Below, piece after piece: positions 22,697 through 30,653 of a stretch of 38,680 nucleotides of DNA (positions are counted from its first letter, which is position 1; each line of letters starts with the position of its first letter). Source of the stretch: Chloroflexota bacterium (GTDB taxonomy: Bacteria; Chloroflexota; Dehalococcoidia; Dehalococcoidales; JACPPQ01); contig JACPPQ010000084.1 in assembly GCA_016190925.1 (NCBI GenBank), positions 1 through 38,680 of the forward strand, read 5' to 3'. The notes under the pieces were generated by a model, which did no database searches, was not told the origin of the DNA, and worked only from the letters and a program-made list of their open reading frames with translations. A program made the translations under genes and the position numbers.

Positions 22697-24204
22697 ACGA
22701 AGTATCGCTCGATAGCTGCCACCAGGCCGGGTATAGTCTGCTCGGTGGCAAGTATATCTACCTTCAGTCCCGCCTTGACCGCCGTATCTGCCGTCTTGGG
22801 GCCGATGCAGGCGACCCTTGTGCCGTTCATCGCCGGTGGTTCTTTCCCGAACAATGCCATCAGGTTTGACACCGTCGAAGAGCTGGTAAATGTAATTATA
22901 TCGATTTCCCCGTTAATTAGCAGCTTCTTTGCCCTGGCAAGCGCATCGGCAGGGAGAACGGTGTGGTACGCGGCGATTTCGTGCACCTCGCCGCCGAGCT
23001 TGGTGATTCCGTCTACCAGTTCCCTGTCCGCGATATCGGCGCGCGGGAGCAGGAACCGTTGCCCGGCAATGTCACGCTTCTTGAGTCCAGCCACAAATCC
23101 CTCGCTGGTATAGATTTCGGGAACGTAATCTGCGGCTATCCCTTTGTTTTCGAGCGTCAGGGCGGTAGCAGAGCCGATAGCCCCGATTGTGACCTTGCTC
23201 AGGGCGCGGGCATCCAGCTTCAAGGCGTGAAGTCGCTGGAAGAATGCCTCGACTCCGTTGGTGCTGGTGAAGACCAGCCAATTATAGCTTTGAAGACCCA
23301 GAATTGCGTTGTCTATTTCTGAAGTGTCGGTCACCGGCTGTATGTCGATGGCCGGCAGTTCGACAGGCTGAGCGCCTCTTTCCGACAAAAGCCTGCTCAG
23401 CGAGCTTGCCTGCTGGCGCGACCTGGTGACCAGCACCCGCTTGCCGAAGAGAGGGCGGTTATCGAACCAGCGAAGCTGTTCCCTGAGTTTGACCACCTCT
23501 CCCACCACGACCACCGAGGGCGGCCCCAGCTTGCTATTCTTTACTTTGCTCACTATGTCCTTAAGTGTTCCGGTCACTGTTCTCTGTGACGACCTTGTAC
23601 CGTCCTTGATGACGGCCACTGGTGTCCCGGGTGTTCTCCCGTGCTCGATAAGTTTGGCTACGATTTCGGGCAGGTTCTGCATCCCCATGAGGAAGACCAG
23701 GGTATCCACTGCCGTGGCTAACTTTTCCCAGTTGATGCTGGTGTCCGGCTTGGTGGGGTCTTCATGGCCGGTGACTACGGCAAAAGACGATGCCAGATGA
23801 CGGTGGGTGACGGGGATTCCGGCATAGGCCGGGACTGCCACCGCCGAGGTTATTCCGGGGACAACCTCGAAGGGGATGCCTTCGGTTTTCAGCGCTTCCG
23901 CTTCCTCCCCACCCCGCCCCAGCACGAACGGGTCGCCCCCCTTGAGGCGCACCACGGTCTTGCCCTCTTTCCCCTTTTCCACCAGCAGCCGGTTTATCTC
24001 ATCCTGCTCTTTCGCGTGTTTTGCCCCGGTCTTGCCGACATAGAGTCTTTCCGCCTGCGGGGTCGCCGCGTTTAGAAGTTGCTCATCGAGCAGGTGGTCG
24101 TAGACCACAACGTCGGCTATTGCCAGGCACTCGAGTCCCTTCTTCGAAATAAGGCCGGGGTCGCCGGGCCCGGCTCCGACCAGGTAAACCTTGCCTGTTT
24201 TCAT
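22669..24204 (-). CDS. Uroporphyrinogen-III C-methyltransferase / uroporphyrinogen-III synthase fusion
   Basis: The 511-residue protein joins two enzymes. Residues about 4-245 are the SAM-dependent methyltransferase CobA (SUMT), with VGAGPGDPGLI (9-19), RLKGGDPFVLGRGGEE and PGITSAVAVPAYAGIPVTHR; it makes precorrin-2. Residues about 252-505 are HemD, with LVTRSRQQAS at its start and FTSTNGVEAFFQRL, closing the ring to uroporphyrinogen III. The fusion feeds uroporphyrinogen III straight toward siroheme. The ATG overlaps the hemC stop (ATGA). The last residues KQFRTAGD are encoded by a 109-bp repeat shared with the gene at 26563, so the natural C-terminus has been replaced or extended. Confidence 0.95.
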   Translation of the reverse strand: MKTGKVYLVGAGPGDPGLISKKGLECLAIADVVVYDHLLDEQLLNAATPQAERLYVGKTGAKHAKEQDEINRLLVEKGKEGKTVVRLKGGDPFVLGRGGEEAEALKTEGIPFEVVPGITSAVAVPAYAGIPVTHRHLASSFAVVTGHEDPTKPDTSINWEKLATAVDTLVFLMGMQNLPEIVAKLIEHGRTPGTPVAVIKDGTRSSQRTVTGTLKDIVSKVKNSKLGPPSVVVVGEVVKLREQLRWFDNRPLFGKRVLVTRSRQQASSLSRLLSERGAQPVELPAIDIQPVTDTSEIDNAILGLQSYNWLVFTSTNGVEAFFQRLHALKLDARALSKVTIGAIGSATALTLENKGIAADYVPEIYTSEGFVAGLKKRDIAGQRFLLPRADIADRELVDGITKLGGEVHEIAAYHTVLPADALARAKKLLINGEIDIITFTSSSTVSNLMALFGKEPPAMNGTRVACIGPKTADTAVKAGLKVDILATEQTIPGLVAAIERYFVKQFRTAGD

Positions 24205-25124
24205 CTTTTTCTAGCCTCGGCTATGAACTCGGAAGCGCCCTTTGCCAGCATCTTTTCCGCCAGCCGGTTGCCCAGCTCCTCGGGAAAAGCAGCGTCACCT
24301 TCTTCAATATTGCGCATCACCTTTTTGCCTGTTGGGTCGGCTACCATTCCTTCGAGTCTCAGGGTGGAGCCGTTCACCGTTCCCAGTGCGCCGATAGGTG
24401 CGCGACAGCCGCCTCCCAGGGTCAGGAGGAAAGCGCGCTCCGCTAATACGCTTTTCCATGTGGGAAGGTGGTTCAGCGGGGAAACAACCTCCGTCACCTT
24501 GCTATCATTCAGCCGTCCTTCTATTACCAGCGCTGCCTGCCCCACTGCCGGCAGGAAGTGCTCCAGGGGCAAATATTGGGTTATTTTATCATTCCAGCCC
24601 AGGCGGTGCATTGCCGCTGCTGCCAGCATCACGCCATCGAACTCGCCGGAAGCTACTTTACGGATGCGGGTATCGACATTTCCTCTGATACTGCATGCTT
24701 GCAGGTCCGGGCGGTAATGGGCCAGTTGTGCCGAGCGCCGCAGGCTGTCTGTACCTATCCTTGAACCTGTGGCAAGCTGGTCGAGATTGCCCCCACGGGA
24801 TATCAGGACATCTCGCGGGTCTTGTCTTTCCAGTGATGCCATCAGGCAAAGTCCCGGCGAAATCTCGGTGGGCACGTCTTTCAGGCTATGCACCGCTATG
24901 TCAATCCTGCCATCCAGCAGGGCTTCCTCAAGTTCCTTGACGAAGATACCGATGCTTCCGACCTGCTCCAGCGGAATGCTGCGGTTGCGGTCGCCTTCAG
25001 TCACGATTTTCTTGATAGTTACATCGAGGCTGGGATGAACCGCTCTGAGCTCGACTGCCACTGTCTCGGACTGGACCAGGGCCAGTCTGCTTCCCCGGGA
25101 ACCAACGATAATATTTTCTTTCAT
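24201..25124 (-). CDS. hemC: Hydroxymethylbilane synthase (porphobilinogen deaminase)
   Basis: HemC links four porphobilinogens into hydroxymethylbilane. The 307-residue protein has GSRGSRLALVQ near the start, VHSLKDVPTE, SLRRSAQL, SIRGNVDTRI and the dipyrromethane-cofactor cysteine in LGGGCRAPIGALG (C240). The ATG at 25124 overlaps the last base of the hemA stop. An upstream in-frame start at 25202 lies inside hemA and adds 26 residues unlike the family, so it is rejected. It overlaps the next gene by ATGA. Confidence 0.96.
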   Translation of the reverse strand: MKENIIVGSRGSRLALVQSETVAVELRAVHPSLDVTIKKIVTEGDRNRSIPLEQVGSIGIFVKELEEALLDGRIDIAVHSLKDVPTEISPGLCLMASLERQDPRDVLISRGGNLDQLATGSRIGTDSLRRSAQLAHYRPDLQACSIRGNVDTRIRKVASGEFDGVMLAAAAMHRLGWNDKITQYLPLEHFLPAVGQAALVIEGRLNDSKVTEVVSPLNHLPTWKSVLAERAFLLTLGGGCRAPIGALGTVNGSTLRLEGMVADPTGKKVMRNIEEGDAAFPEELGNRLAEKMLAKGASEFIAEARKR

Positions 25125-26380
25125 CAGTGTTTTTCCAGCTTCAAGCGGAAGAGCTCTGCCAGGGCCTTTGCGTAGCCATTGTTTTTGTCTGCTTTGACGC
25201 ACTGTATGGGGTCGTTGAGCAGCTTGTTGACTATCGCCCTGGTCATCGCCTCCAGGCTTTCACGTTCTTCATCGGAGAGCGGATGCAGCTTTTTGAGAGT
25301 CTGCTCCAACTGGTTTGAGCGTATTTCTTCGGCTTTACGGGTCAGGGCGCTGACGATTGGTGTGACCTCAAGGGTCTGCCACCACAGGAGGAACTTGTCT
25401 ATCTCTTCCGCCACTATTTTGGCGGCCATTTGCGTTTCGCTCTCCCGTTCTTTGCGGTTCGTTTCGGATAGGTGATTAAGGTCGTCTATGTTGTAGAGGA
25501 ATACGTTTTCGAGCTTCCCGACCTCCGGCTCCACGTTGCGGGGAAGCGCGATATCGATTATCACCAGGGGAAGCTCAGGACGCTTCTTCATGACGTCCTT
25601 GATATTGCGGGCATGAATCAGGGGGTGGGGCGCTGCGGCGCAGGTGACCACTATATCGGTTGTGCCCAGCTCGTTATCCAGGTTTTCCATCCCGGTAGGT
25701 ATACCGCCTAATGTTTCCGCCAGTTCCTGTGCCCTTTCCCTGGTGCGGTTCGCAACCACAATCTGTCGGGTTCCCCTCTCTTTGGCCGCCTTTGCCACCA
25801 GCTTGCCGGCTTCCCCGGCGCCGATAACCAGCATTCTGCATTTTTCAAAGTTGCCAACCGCCTGTGCGGCCAGGGCTACTGCTACAGAGCTGATGGAAAG
25901 GGCATTCCGGCTGATTCCGGTTTCATCCCGGACGCGCCTGCCGGTACGGATGGCGCTCTGGAATAGCTGGCGCAGGGGAAGGTTCACCGTTCCAGCCTTC
26001 TCTGCCGCATCCAGCGAGTTTCCCACCTGGCCCAGCACTTCATACTCCCCCGTAATCTGGGAATCCAGTCCAGAGGCGACATGGAAGAGGTGCTTTACCG
26101 CTTCCTGGTCCTCGATGTGATAGGCGTGTTGGAGCAGATAAACATCCGAGGTGTTAAGCAGGGACTTGTAGAAGTCCAATCCCGCCTTCCCTGCGCGAGC
26201 GGCATTCTCGTCCACGGTGTATACCTCAGTGCGATTGCAGGTGGAAAGAATCACACCCCAGGGTGTATAGATGCGGAGTGAAGACAATGTATCGGCAAGC
26301 TGCTGGGTGCCGATGGCCACTTTTTCCCGGATGCTCACCGGCGCAGTTACATGGTTCACCCCGATCAGGCTGATATGCAT
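25124..26380 (-). CDS. hemA: Glutamyl-tRNA reductase
   Basis: HemA reduces glutamyl-tRNA(Glu) to glutamate-1-semialdehyde, the first committed heme step. The 418-residue protein has GVNHVTAPVSIREK at the start, the catalytic C48 in ILSTCNRTEVY, an NADPH-binding region VIGAGEAGKLVAKAAKERG, and the C-terminal helical dimerisation domain. GGTGGAGG stands before the ATG. It leads the coupled set hemA-hemC-cobA/hemD, and about 180 bases of mostly repeat DNA separate it from the preceding gene. Confidence 0.96.
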   Translation of the reverse strand: MHISLIGVNHVTAPVSIREKVAIGTQQLADTLSSLRIYTPWGVILSTCNRTEVYTVDENAARAGKAGLDFYKSLLNTSDVYLLQHAYHIEDQEAVKHLFHVASGLDSQITGEYEVLGQVGNSLDAAEKAGTVNLPLRQLFQSAIRTGRRVRDETGISRNALSISSVAVALAAQAVGNFEKCRMLVIGAGEAGKLVAKAAKERGTRQIVVANRTRERAQELAETLGGIPTGMENLDNELGTTDIVVTCAAAPHPLIHARNIKDVMKKRPELPLVIIDIALPRNVEPEVGKLENVFLYNIDDLNHLSETNRKERESETQMAAKIVAEEIDKFLLWWQTLEVTPIVSALTRKAEEIRSNQLEQTLKKLHPLSDEERESLEAMTRAIVNKLLNDPIQCVKADKNNGYAKALAELFRLKLEKH

Positions 26381-26481
26381 ACGGCCTCCACCGTCATTTT
26401 ACGTAAGTAAACGCCCTGCGCCTGCTTGCCCTCCGTAACTTTAGTGAAGGAGGGGCGCAGGGTTAAAATATGCAGGTTTCC

Positions 26482-26590
26482 AAAGGGACAGAGTCCCTTG
26501 GCCGCACGCGGAGCCTGCCCCAGCCTGCCCTGAGCGAAGCCGAAGGGTACTTGATACGGGGGTCAACGCCCCGCAGTGCGGAATTGCTTT
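26482..26590. repeat. 109-bp direct repeat, copy 2, forming the 3' end of the Met8-like gene
   Basis: Partner of 22588-22696, about 92 percent identical by eye. As in copy 1, the minus strand enters the repeat in frame, reads KQFRTAG, adds one residue (Arg here, Asp there) and stops. Confidence 0.75.
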
Positions 26591-27234
26591 CCTGTCTTCA
26601 GATTGTTTGTCAGAATGACCCTGGCTTTCTCTCTTTCGCCCTTCCTCAACAAATCAATGAGCGTATCCAGGTCGAGGGCTTCCTGCCAGGCTTCGCTTTC
26701 AATCTTGATTTCGCGCTGTTTCAATTCCGTGCGTACCTCGTCTACCAGAAGCGCGAGGGCGGCAAGCTCATCCCCGAAGTCTTTTTCCAGCCTGGTGCGC
26801 AGCTTCCGGGCCAGGGCAGGGCTCCTGCCGCTGGTCGAAACAGCAACGGTGATATCCCCTCTGCGCATGCAGGAGGGCACGATAAAATCGGAGTTCTCTG
26901 CGTCATCCACCACATTGATGAGGACCCCCCTCTTGCGTGCCTCCGCTGAGACTTCCAGATTGGTCGTACCGCTATCGGTTGCCGCTATTGCCATGAAGCA
27001 GCCTTTCAGGTCGCCCGTCCGATATTCCCGCCGCATCGCTTGTATCTCCCCGCTCTCTGCCAGTTCGCCGAGTTCCGGGCAGATGTCGGGGCTGATTACC
27101 TCGACGCTGGCGCCATGTTCGAGGAGCGCCTTTACCTTGCGCAGGGCAACCTGCCCGCCACCCACCACAGCGCACCTTTTGCCGCGGACATTCAGAAAAA
27201 CGGGATAGTAAGGCGTTCCGTTAAGCTTCTTCAT
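26563..27234 (-). CDS. Precorrin-2 dehydrogenase / sirohydrochlorin ferrochelatase (Met8/CysG N-terminal type)
   Basis: A 223-residue protein with a Rossmann NAD site (VVGGGQVALRKVKALL, about 23-38), the NVVDDAENSDFIVPS segment holding the catalytic Asp of the Met8 family, and SGRSPALARKLR followed by a helical dimer region. It oxidises precorrin-2 to sirohydrochlorin. Met8-type enzymes may also insert iron, giving siroheme for the Ahb steps encoded just upstream. The start overlaps the ahbA-ahbB stop (ATGA). The C-terminal KQFRTAGR comes from repeat DNA. Confidence 0.92.
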   Translation of the reverse strand: MKKLNGTPYYPVFLNVRGKRCAVVGGGQVALRKVKALLEHGASVEVISPDICPELGELAESGEIQAMRREYRTGDLKGCFMAIAATDSGTTNLEVSAEARKRGVLINVVDDAENSDFIVPSCMRRGDITVAVSTSGRSPALARKLRTRLEKDFGDELAALALLVDEVRTELKQREIKIESEAWQEALDLDTLIDLLRKGEREKARVILTNNLKTGKQFRTAGR

Positions 27235-28208
27235 ACGTTGTACTTGATTCTGGTCTTCTTGAATTCCTTCGTGCTGAGGAGCATCATCCTGTCGCTCAGG
27301 CCGGTCTCTTCCGATACCCTGTTGACTATTTCTTCACAGGCTTCTTTTGTCCGACCATGAATCATGGCAAAGAGATTGTGCCGCCACAGAGGGCCGGTCA
27401 GTCTTTCATAGCAGTGGCTGACTTCGCGAAGAGAAGCCAGCTTCTTCCCGATGGCATCCGCCGCATCCGGCGGAACCACCCAGCAGGTCATGGCGTTGGC
27501 GTTGAACCCTGCCCGGCGATGGTTTACCGCAGCCCCGTAGCGACGGAGCACGCCGCGCTGCAAAAGCGACTGGCACCCGTTCAAGAAGTCTTTTACGCTC
27601 ATCCCTGCTTGTCTCGCAATCTCATCGAATGGACTCGGTGTGAGAGGCAGGTCCTGTTGCATCTCGTTGATGAGCAGCCGGTCCGTTCTGGAGAGTTTGA
27701 CCTCCGGGTTGAGGCTGCCACCTTTTTGCCCCGTCCCTGCGTGATTGGTTTCTCCATCCATGTCGAAATGTGCGTTTATCTTGTATAGCTTTGTCGCTGG
27801 AAGTGATACGACAGCCTCAGTCTGTATGTTAGAAGTCAGTTTTTTCAATTCAGTCTGCATATCCGCTCCGGGCGGCGCTGCAAAGGTAATCCAGATGTTG
27901 AAATAATGCTCCCGTTCATAGCCGTGGCTCACCGCCGGATGCTTTGCGATAATCTCCTCCGCGCTTTCCAGGTTCTCCCTTTTCACCGACATCGCCACCA
28001 GCGTGCTCTGGTAGCCCAGGCTCCTGGCATCCAGCACCGGCCCTATCTGCCGGATGAGTCCCTCTGCCTTCAGGGATGCAAGCCGCCTTATGACCTCGTC
28101 TCCGTTGATTCCGAGTTGCTTTCCCAGGTTGGCGTAAGGTTCTTCCACCAGCGGGAACTCCGCCTGCACCAGGCTCACCAATTTCCTGTCTATGCTATCC
28201 AGATTCAT
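27231..28208 (-). CDS. Siroheme decarboxylase, AhbA-AhbB fusion
   Basis: Two Lrp/AsnC-like siroheme decarboxylase units are joined in 325 residues. The first (about 3-150) begins with an HTH-like region and contains GYEREHYFNIWITFAAP. The second (about 170-325) contains MTCWVVPPD and HCYERLTGPLWRHNLFAMIHG and ends STKEFKKTRIKYNV. In species with separate AhbA and AhbB the two subunits form a dimer that removes two acetate carboxyls from siroheme, giving didecarboxysiroheme. The ATG at 28208 has GAGG 7 bases upstream; the longer frame to 28247 adds 13 residues without a ribosome site. It is coupled to the Met8-like gene by ATGA. Confidence 0.92.
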   Translation of the reverse strand: MNLDSIDRKLVSLVQAEFPLVEEPYANLGKQLGINGDEVIRRLASLKAEGLIRQIGPVLDARSLGYQSTLVAMSVKRENLESAEEIIAKHPAVSHGYEREHYFNIWITFAAPPGADMQTELKKLTSNIQTEAVVSLPATKLYKINAHFDMDGETNHAGTGQKGGSLNPEVKLSRTDRLLINEMQQDLPLTPSPFDEIARQAGMSVKDFLNGCQSLLQRGVLRRYGAAVNHRRAGFNANAMTCWVVPPDAADAIGKKLASLREVSHCYERLTGPLWRHNLFAMIHGRTKEACEEIVNRVSEETGLSDRMMLLSTKEFKKTRIKYNV

Positions 28209-28255
28209 TCCTATTCCTCTGTCATCTTTGTCAAAAGTCACAAGCAATCACATAA

Positions 28256-28308
28256 TTTGTCATTGCGAGACCATTCACGACACAGTCGTGAAGGCGAAGC
28301 AATCTCAG
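28256..28308. repeat. TCATTGCGAG-type hairpin repeat between ahbD and ahbA-ahbB
   Basis: TTCACGAC (28274-28281) and GTCGTGAA (28285-28292) form a perfect stem with a 3-base loop inside CATTGCGAGA...GAAGCAATCTC, a common dispersed bacterial repeat layout. It fills most of the gap between the two ahb transcript halves. Confidence 0.5.
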
Positions 28309-28317
28309 TGGTTTGAA

Positions 28318-29469
28318 TTATATTGTTCTGCCACTTATCTCAGAGCTTGCCGCCTTGCACCAGGCAGCCGGTTGATATACACAGTAAGGCTCCGCCTCCA
28401 GATAATCTCCCGTTGCCTCATAAGCGCGGGCACGGCAGCCGCCGCATATTCTCTTATACTCGCAGGCGCCGCATTTCCCCTTCATCAAGGAAAGGTCTCT
28501 GAGAGCGTTGAACAGCGGCGAATCTGCCCATATCCTGTCGAAGGACTGCTCCCGGACGTTTCCTGCTTCCACGGTAAGGTAGCCGCACCCTTGCACCTTG
28601 CCCCGGTGCGAGATGAAGCAGAAGCCGGTGCCGGCCAGGCAGCCGCGGGTGATGGAATTGGCCGGATTATGCCCTCCCGGATGGCCGGGATGCCCCGGAT
28701 GACCTGTGCTCTGTGACGTCGAGTTATCGGACTGACTGTCCTGTTTCTGCCTCTGCTTCATTATGCGCAAATAGTGCGGGGCATCGGTGGGCTTGAAGAA
28801 CATCCTGTCTCCAAGCTCCTTTTGCCGGTCATAAATCCAGTTCAGAGTTTTCTCATACTCTTCCGGAGAAAGCTCTACCGCTTCCAGCCCTTTGCCGCGT
28901 CCCGTCGGCACCAGCATGAACGGATGGAAAGCGGTTGCCCCAACCTTCAGCGCCAGGTCGAGCAGGTCATCGAGGTAAGCCACATTCATCTTTGTGATGG
29001 TGCTGTTAATCTGCACCGGAATTCCTGCCTTGCGGGCGCTTGCGATTCCGGCCAGCGCTGCATCGAAGGCACCGGCTTTGCCCCTGAACCTGTCCTGCAT
29101 TTCGGGGATGGGGAAGTCCAGGCTAACTCCCAGCCGCGCCAAGGGTATCTCTTTCAGGCGGGCAGTCGCATCGTCATTGATGAGGGTGCCGTTGCTGCCC
29201 ATTACCACCCTCAGTCCTTTGCCCGCGGCGTATTTGCCAATCTGGAATACATCGCTGCGCGCCAGCGGCTCGCCGCCGGTCAATATCAGAATCGGTTTGC
29301 CCACCTTGAGTATGTCATCGATAACCTGGAAGCATTCCTCAGTAGTCAATTCGCCTTCATAATGTCCGCCTTCCGCCGAAGCGCGGCAGTGGGCGCATAG
29401 CAGGTTACAGCTTTTGGTAAGCTCCCAGGCCACCAGTTGCAGCGCGGGTTTGATGATGTCCGGTGTCAT
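28318..29469 (-). CDS. ahbD: AhbD-like radical SAM heme synthase
   Basis: Radical SAM protein of 383 residues with the SAM-cluster motif C21-N-L-L-C25-A-H-C28, GGEPLARSDV and a C-terminal Cys-rich region (CGACEYKRICGGCRAR, then EPYCVYQP) for auxiliary iron-sulfur clusters. AhbD oxidatively decarboxylates Fe-coproporphyrin III to heme b, the last step of the siroheme route. A low-complexity insert near 245-275 carries GHPGHPGHPGGH before RGCLAGTGFCFIS. The ATG at 29469 overlaps the ahbC stop (ATGA), deciding the start against an earlier frame. AhbD versus AhbC was assigned from the C-terminal motifs and gene order. Confidence 0.92.
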   Translation of the reverse strand: MTPDIIKPALQLVAWELTKSCNLLCAHCRASAEGGHYEGELTTEECFQVIDDILKVGKPILILTGGEPLARSDVFQIGKYAAGKGLRVVMGSNGTLINDDATARLKEIPLARLGVSLDFPIPEMQDRFRGKAGAFDAALAGIASARKAGIPVQINSTITKMNVAYLDDLLDLALKVGATAFHPFMLVPTGRGKGLEAVELSPEEYEKTLNWIYDRQKELGDRMFFKPTDAPHYLRIMKQRQKQDSQSDNSTSQSTGHPGHPGHPGGHNPANSITRGCLAGTGFCFISHRGKVQGCGYLTVEAGNVREQSFDRIWADSPLFNALRDLSLMKGKCGACEYKRICGGCRARAYEATGDYLEAEPYCVYQPAAWCKAASSEISGRTI

Positions 29470-30653
29470 TGTCCCAGTCCTATTTCTTTGTCGGTGAGAT
29501 AGCACGCGGGGTCTTCCGCCCAGACGTCATTGAAGACCGCCTCGGCGCGCACCCGCAGGTTTCCGTTGCACAGGTCCACGTAGCGGCACGCAGCGCAGCG
29601 TCCCTTGAGCAGCCCTTTGCGGTCCTTCAAGCCCTTCATTATCGGCTCGGATGTGTCGTTCCATATCTCTCCGAACTTCCGCTGGCGGACGTTTCCCAGC
29701 GAGTGATGCCACCAGAACTGGTCCGGATGGACGTTGCCGCGGTCATCGACCGCTCCAATCTTGATGCCCGAGTTGTTGCCCCCGTTGATTTTGAGCAGCT
29801 CCAGGACTCCACTGGCGCGCTCCGGGTCGCGCTCTTTGAGCTTGAGATACAGGTAAACACCGTCTGCATGATTGCCCACCGTCAAAACCTCCTTCCGCAA
29901 ACCACGATTATGCAGGTCGATGGTATGCTCGCAAATGGTATCCAGCACCCGCCTCGTCTCGGCGTGGCTGATGTCTTCCTTCTGCAGTTTGTTTCCCCGG
30001 CCGGCATAGGCCAGGTGGTAGAAGCACACCCGGTCGATTTTCTCTTCCTCCAGCAATCCGAAGATAGCGGGTATTTCTTGAAAGTTGAAGCGGGTTATGG
30101 TCAGGCGCAGAGAAGCCCTTAACCCCAGGGCAACACAGGCCCTGATGCCGTTGAGTGCCGCCTGATAAGCCCCCTCCGTTGCCCTGAAGCGGTCGTTGAT
30201 TGCTCCGACACCATCTATGCTGATTCCCACCTCCGCAAAACCGATTGCCTTGAGCCTGCGGGCGATTTCAGGCGTCACCAGGGTGCCATTAGTCGAGATG
30301 GCCACTCTCACTCCCTGTTCGGTGGCAAATTCCGCCAGGTCCAGGAGGTCCTCCCTCATCAAAGGTTCGCCGCCTGAAAACAGAAGTACCGGTGCCTTGA
30401 ACTCAGCCAGGTCGCGGATGAACTTCTGTCCCTCGGCTGTGCTCATTTCCTCCGGCATTTTCCTGGCTCCGGCGGAGGCGTAGCAGTGGAGACAGCGCAG
30501 GTTGCACTGCCTGGTGCAGTTCCAGACCACCACCGGACGCGAGACGCCGGGCGCCTGCCTTATGCCCGTGGGATGATGCGAGGTTTTCTCCCCGTAGCGC
30601 AGGCTGTCACCCGGGCTGACAGTATCGCACAGAAGGCGCGAGATGGAAATCAT
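29466..30653 (-). CDS. ahbC: AhbC-like radical SAM protein
   Basis: The 395-residue protein begins MISISRLLCDTVSPGDSLRYG, typical of AhbC/NirJ. It has the radical SAM motif C50-N-L-R-C54-L-H-C57, FSGGEPLMREDL, and a C-terminal cluster region (GRCAACRYVDLCNGN, ending EDPACYLTDKEIG). AhbC removes the two acetate side chains from didecarboxysiroheme to give Fe-coproporphyrin III. It is coupled on both sides: ATGA overlap with the MerR-like regulator upstream and with ahbD downstream. NirJ (heme d1 synthesis) is the main alternative, but no other heme d1 genes are seen. Confidence 0.92.
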   Translation of the reverse strand: MISISRLLCDTVSPGDSLRYGEKTSHHPTGIRQAPGVSRPVVVWNCTRQCNLRCLHCYASAGARKMPEEMSTAEGQKFIRDLAEFKAPVLLFSGGEPLMREDLLDLAEFATEQGVRVAISTNGTLVTPEIARRLKAIGFAEVGISIDGVGAINDRFRATEGAYQAALNGIRACVALGLRASLRLTITRFNFQEIPAIFGLLEEEKIDRVCFYHLAYAGRGNKLQKEDISHAETRRVLDTICEHTIDLHNRGLRKEVLTVGNHADGVYLYLKLKERDPERASGVLELLKINGGNNSGIKIGAVDDRGNVHPDQFWWHHSLGNVRQRKFGEIWNDTSEPIMKGLKDRKGLLKGRCAACRYVDLCNGNLRVRAEAVFNDVWAEDPACYLTDKEIGLGQ

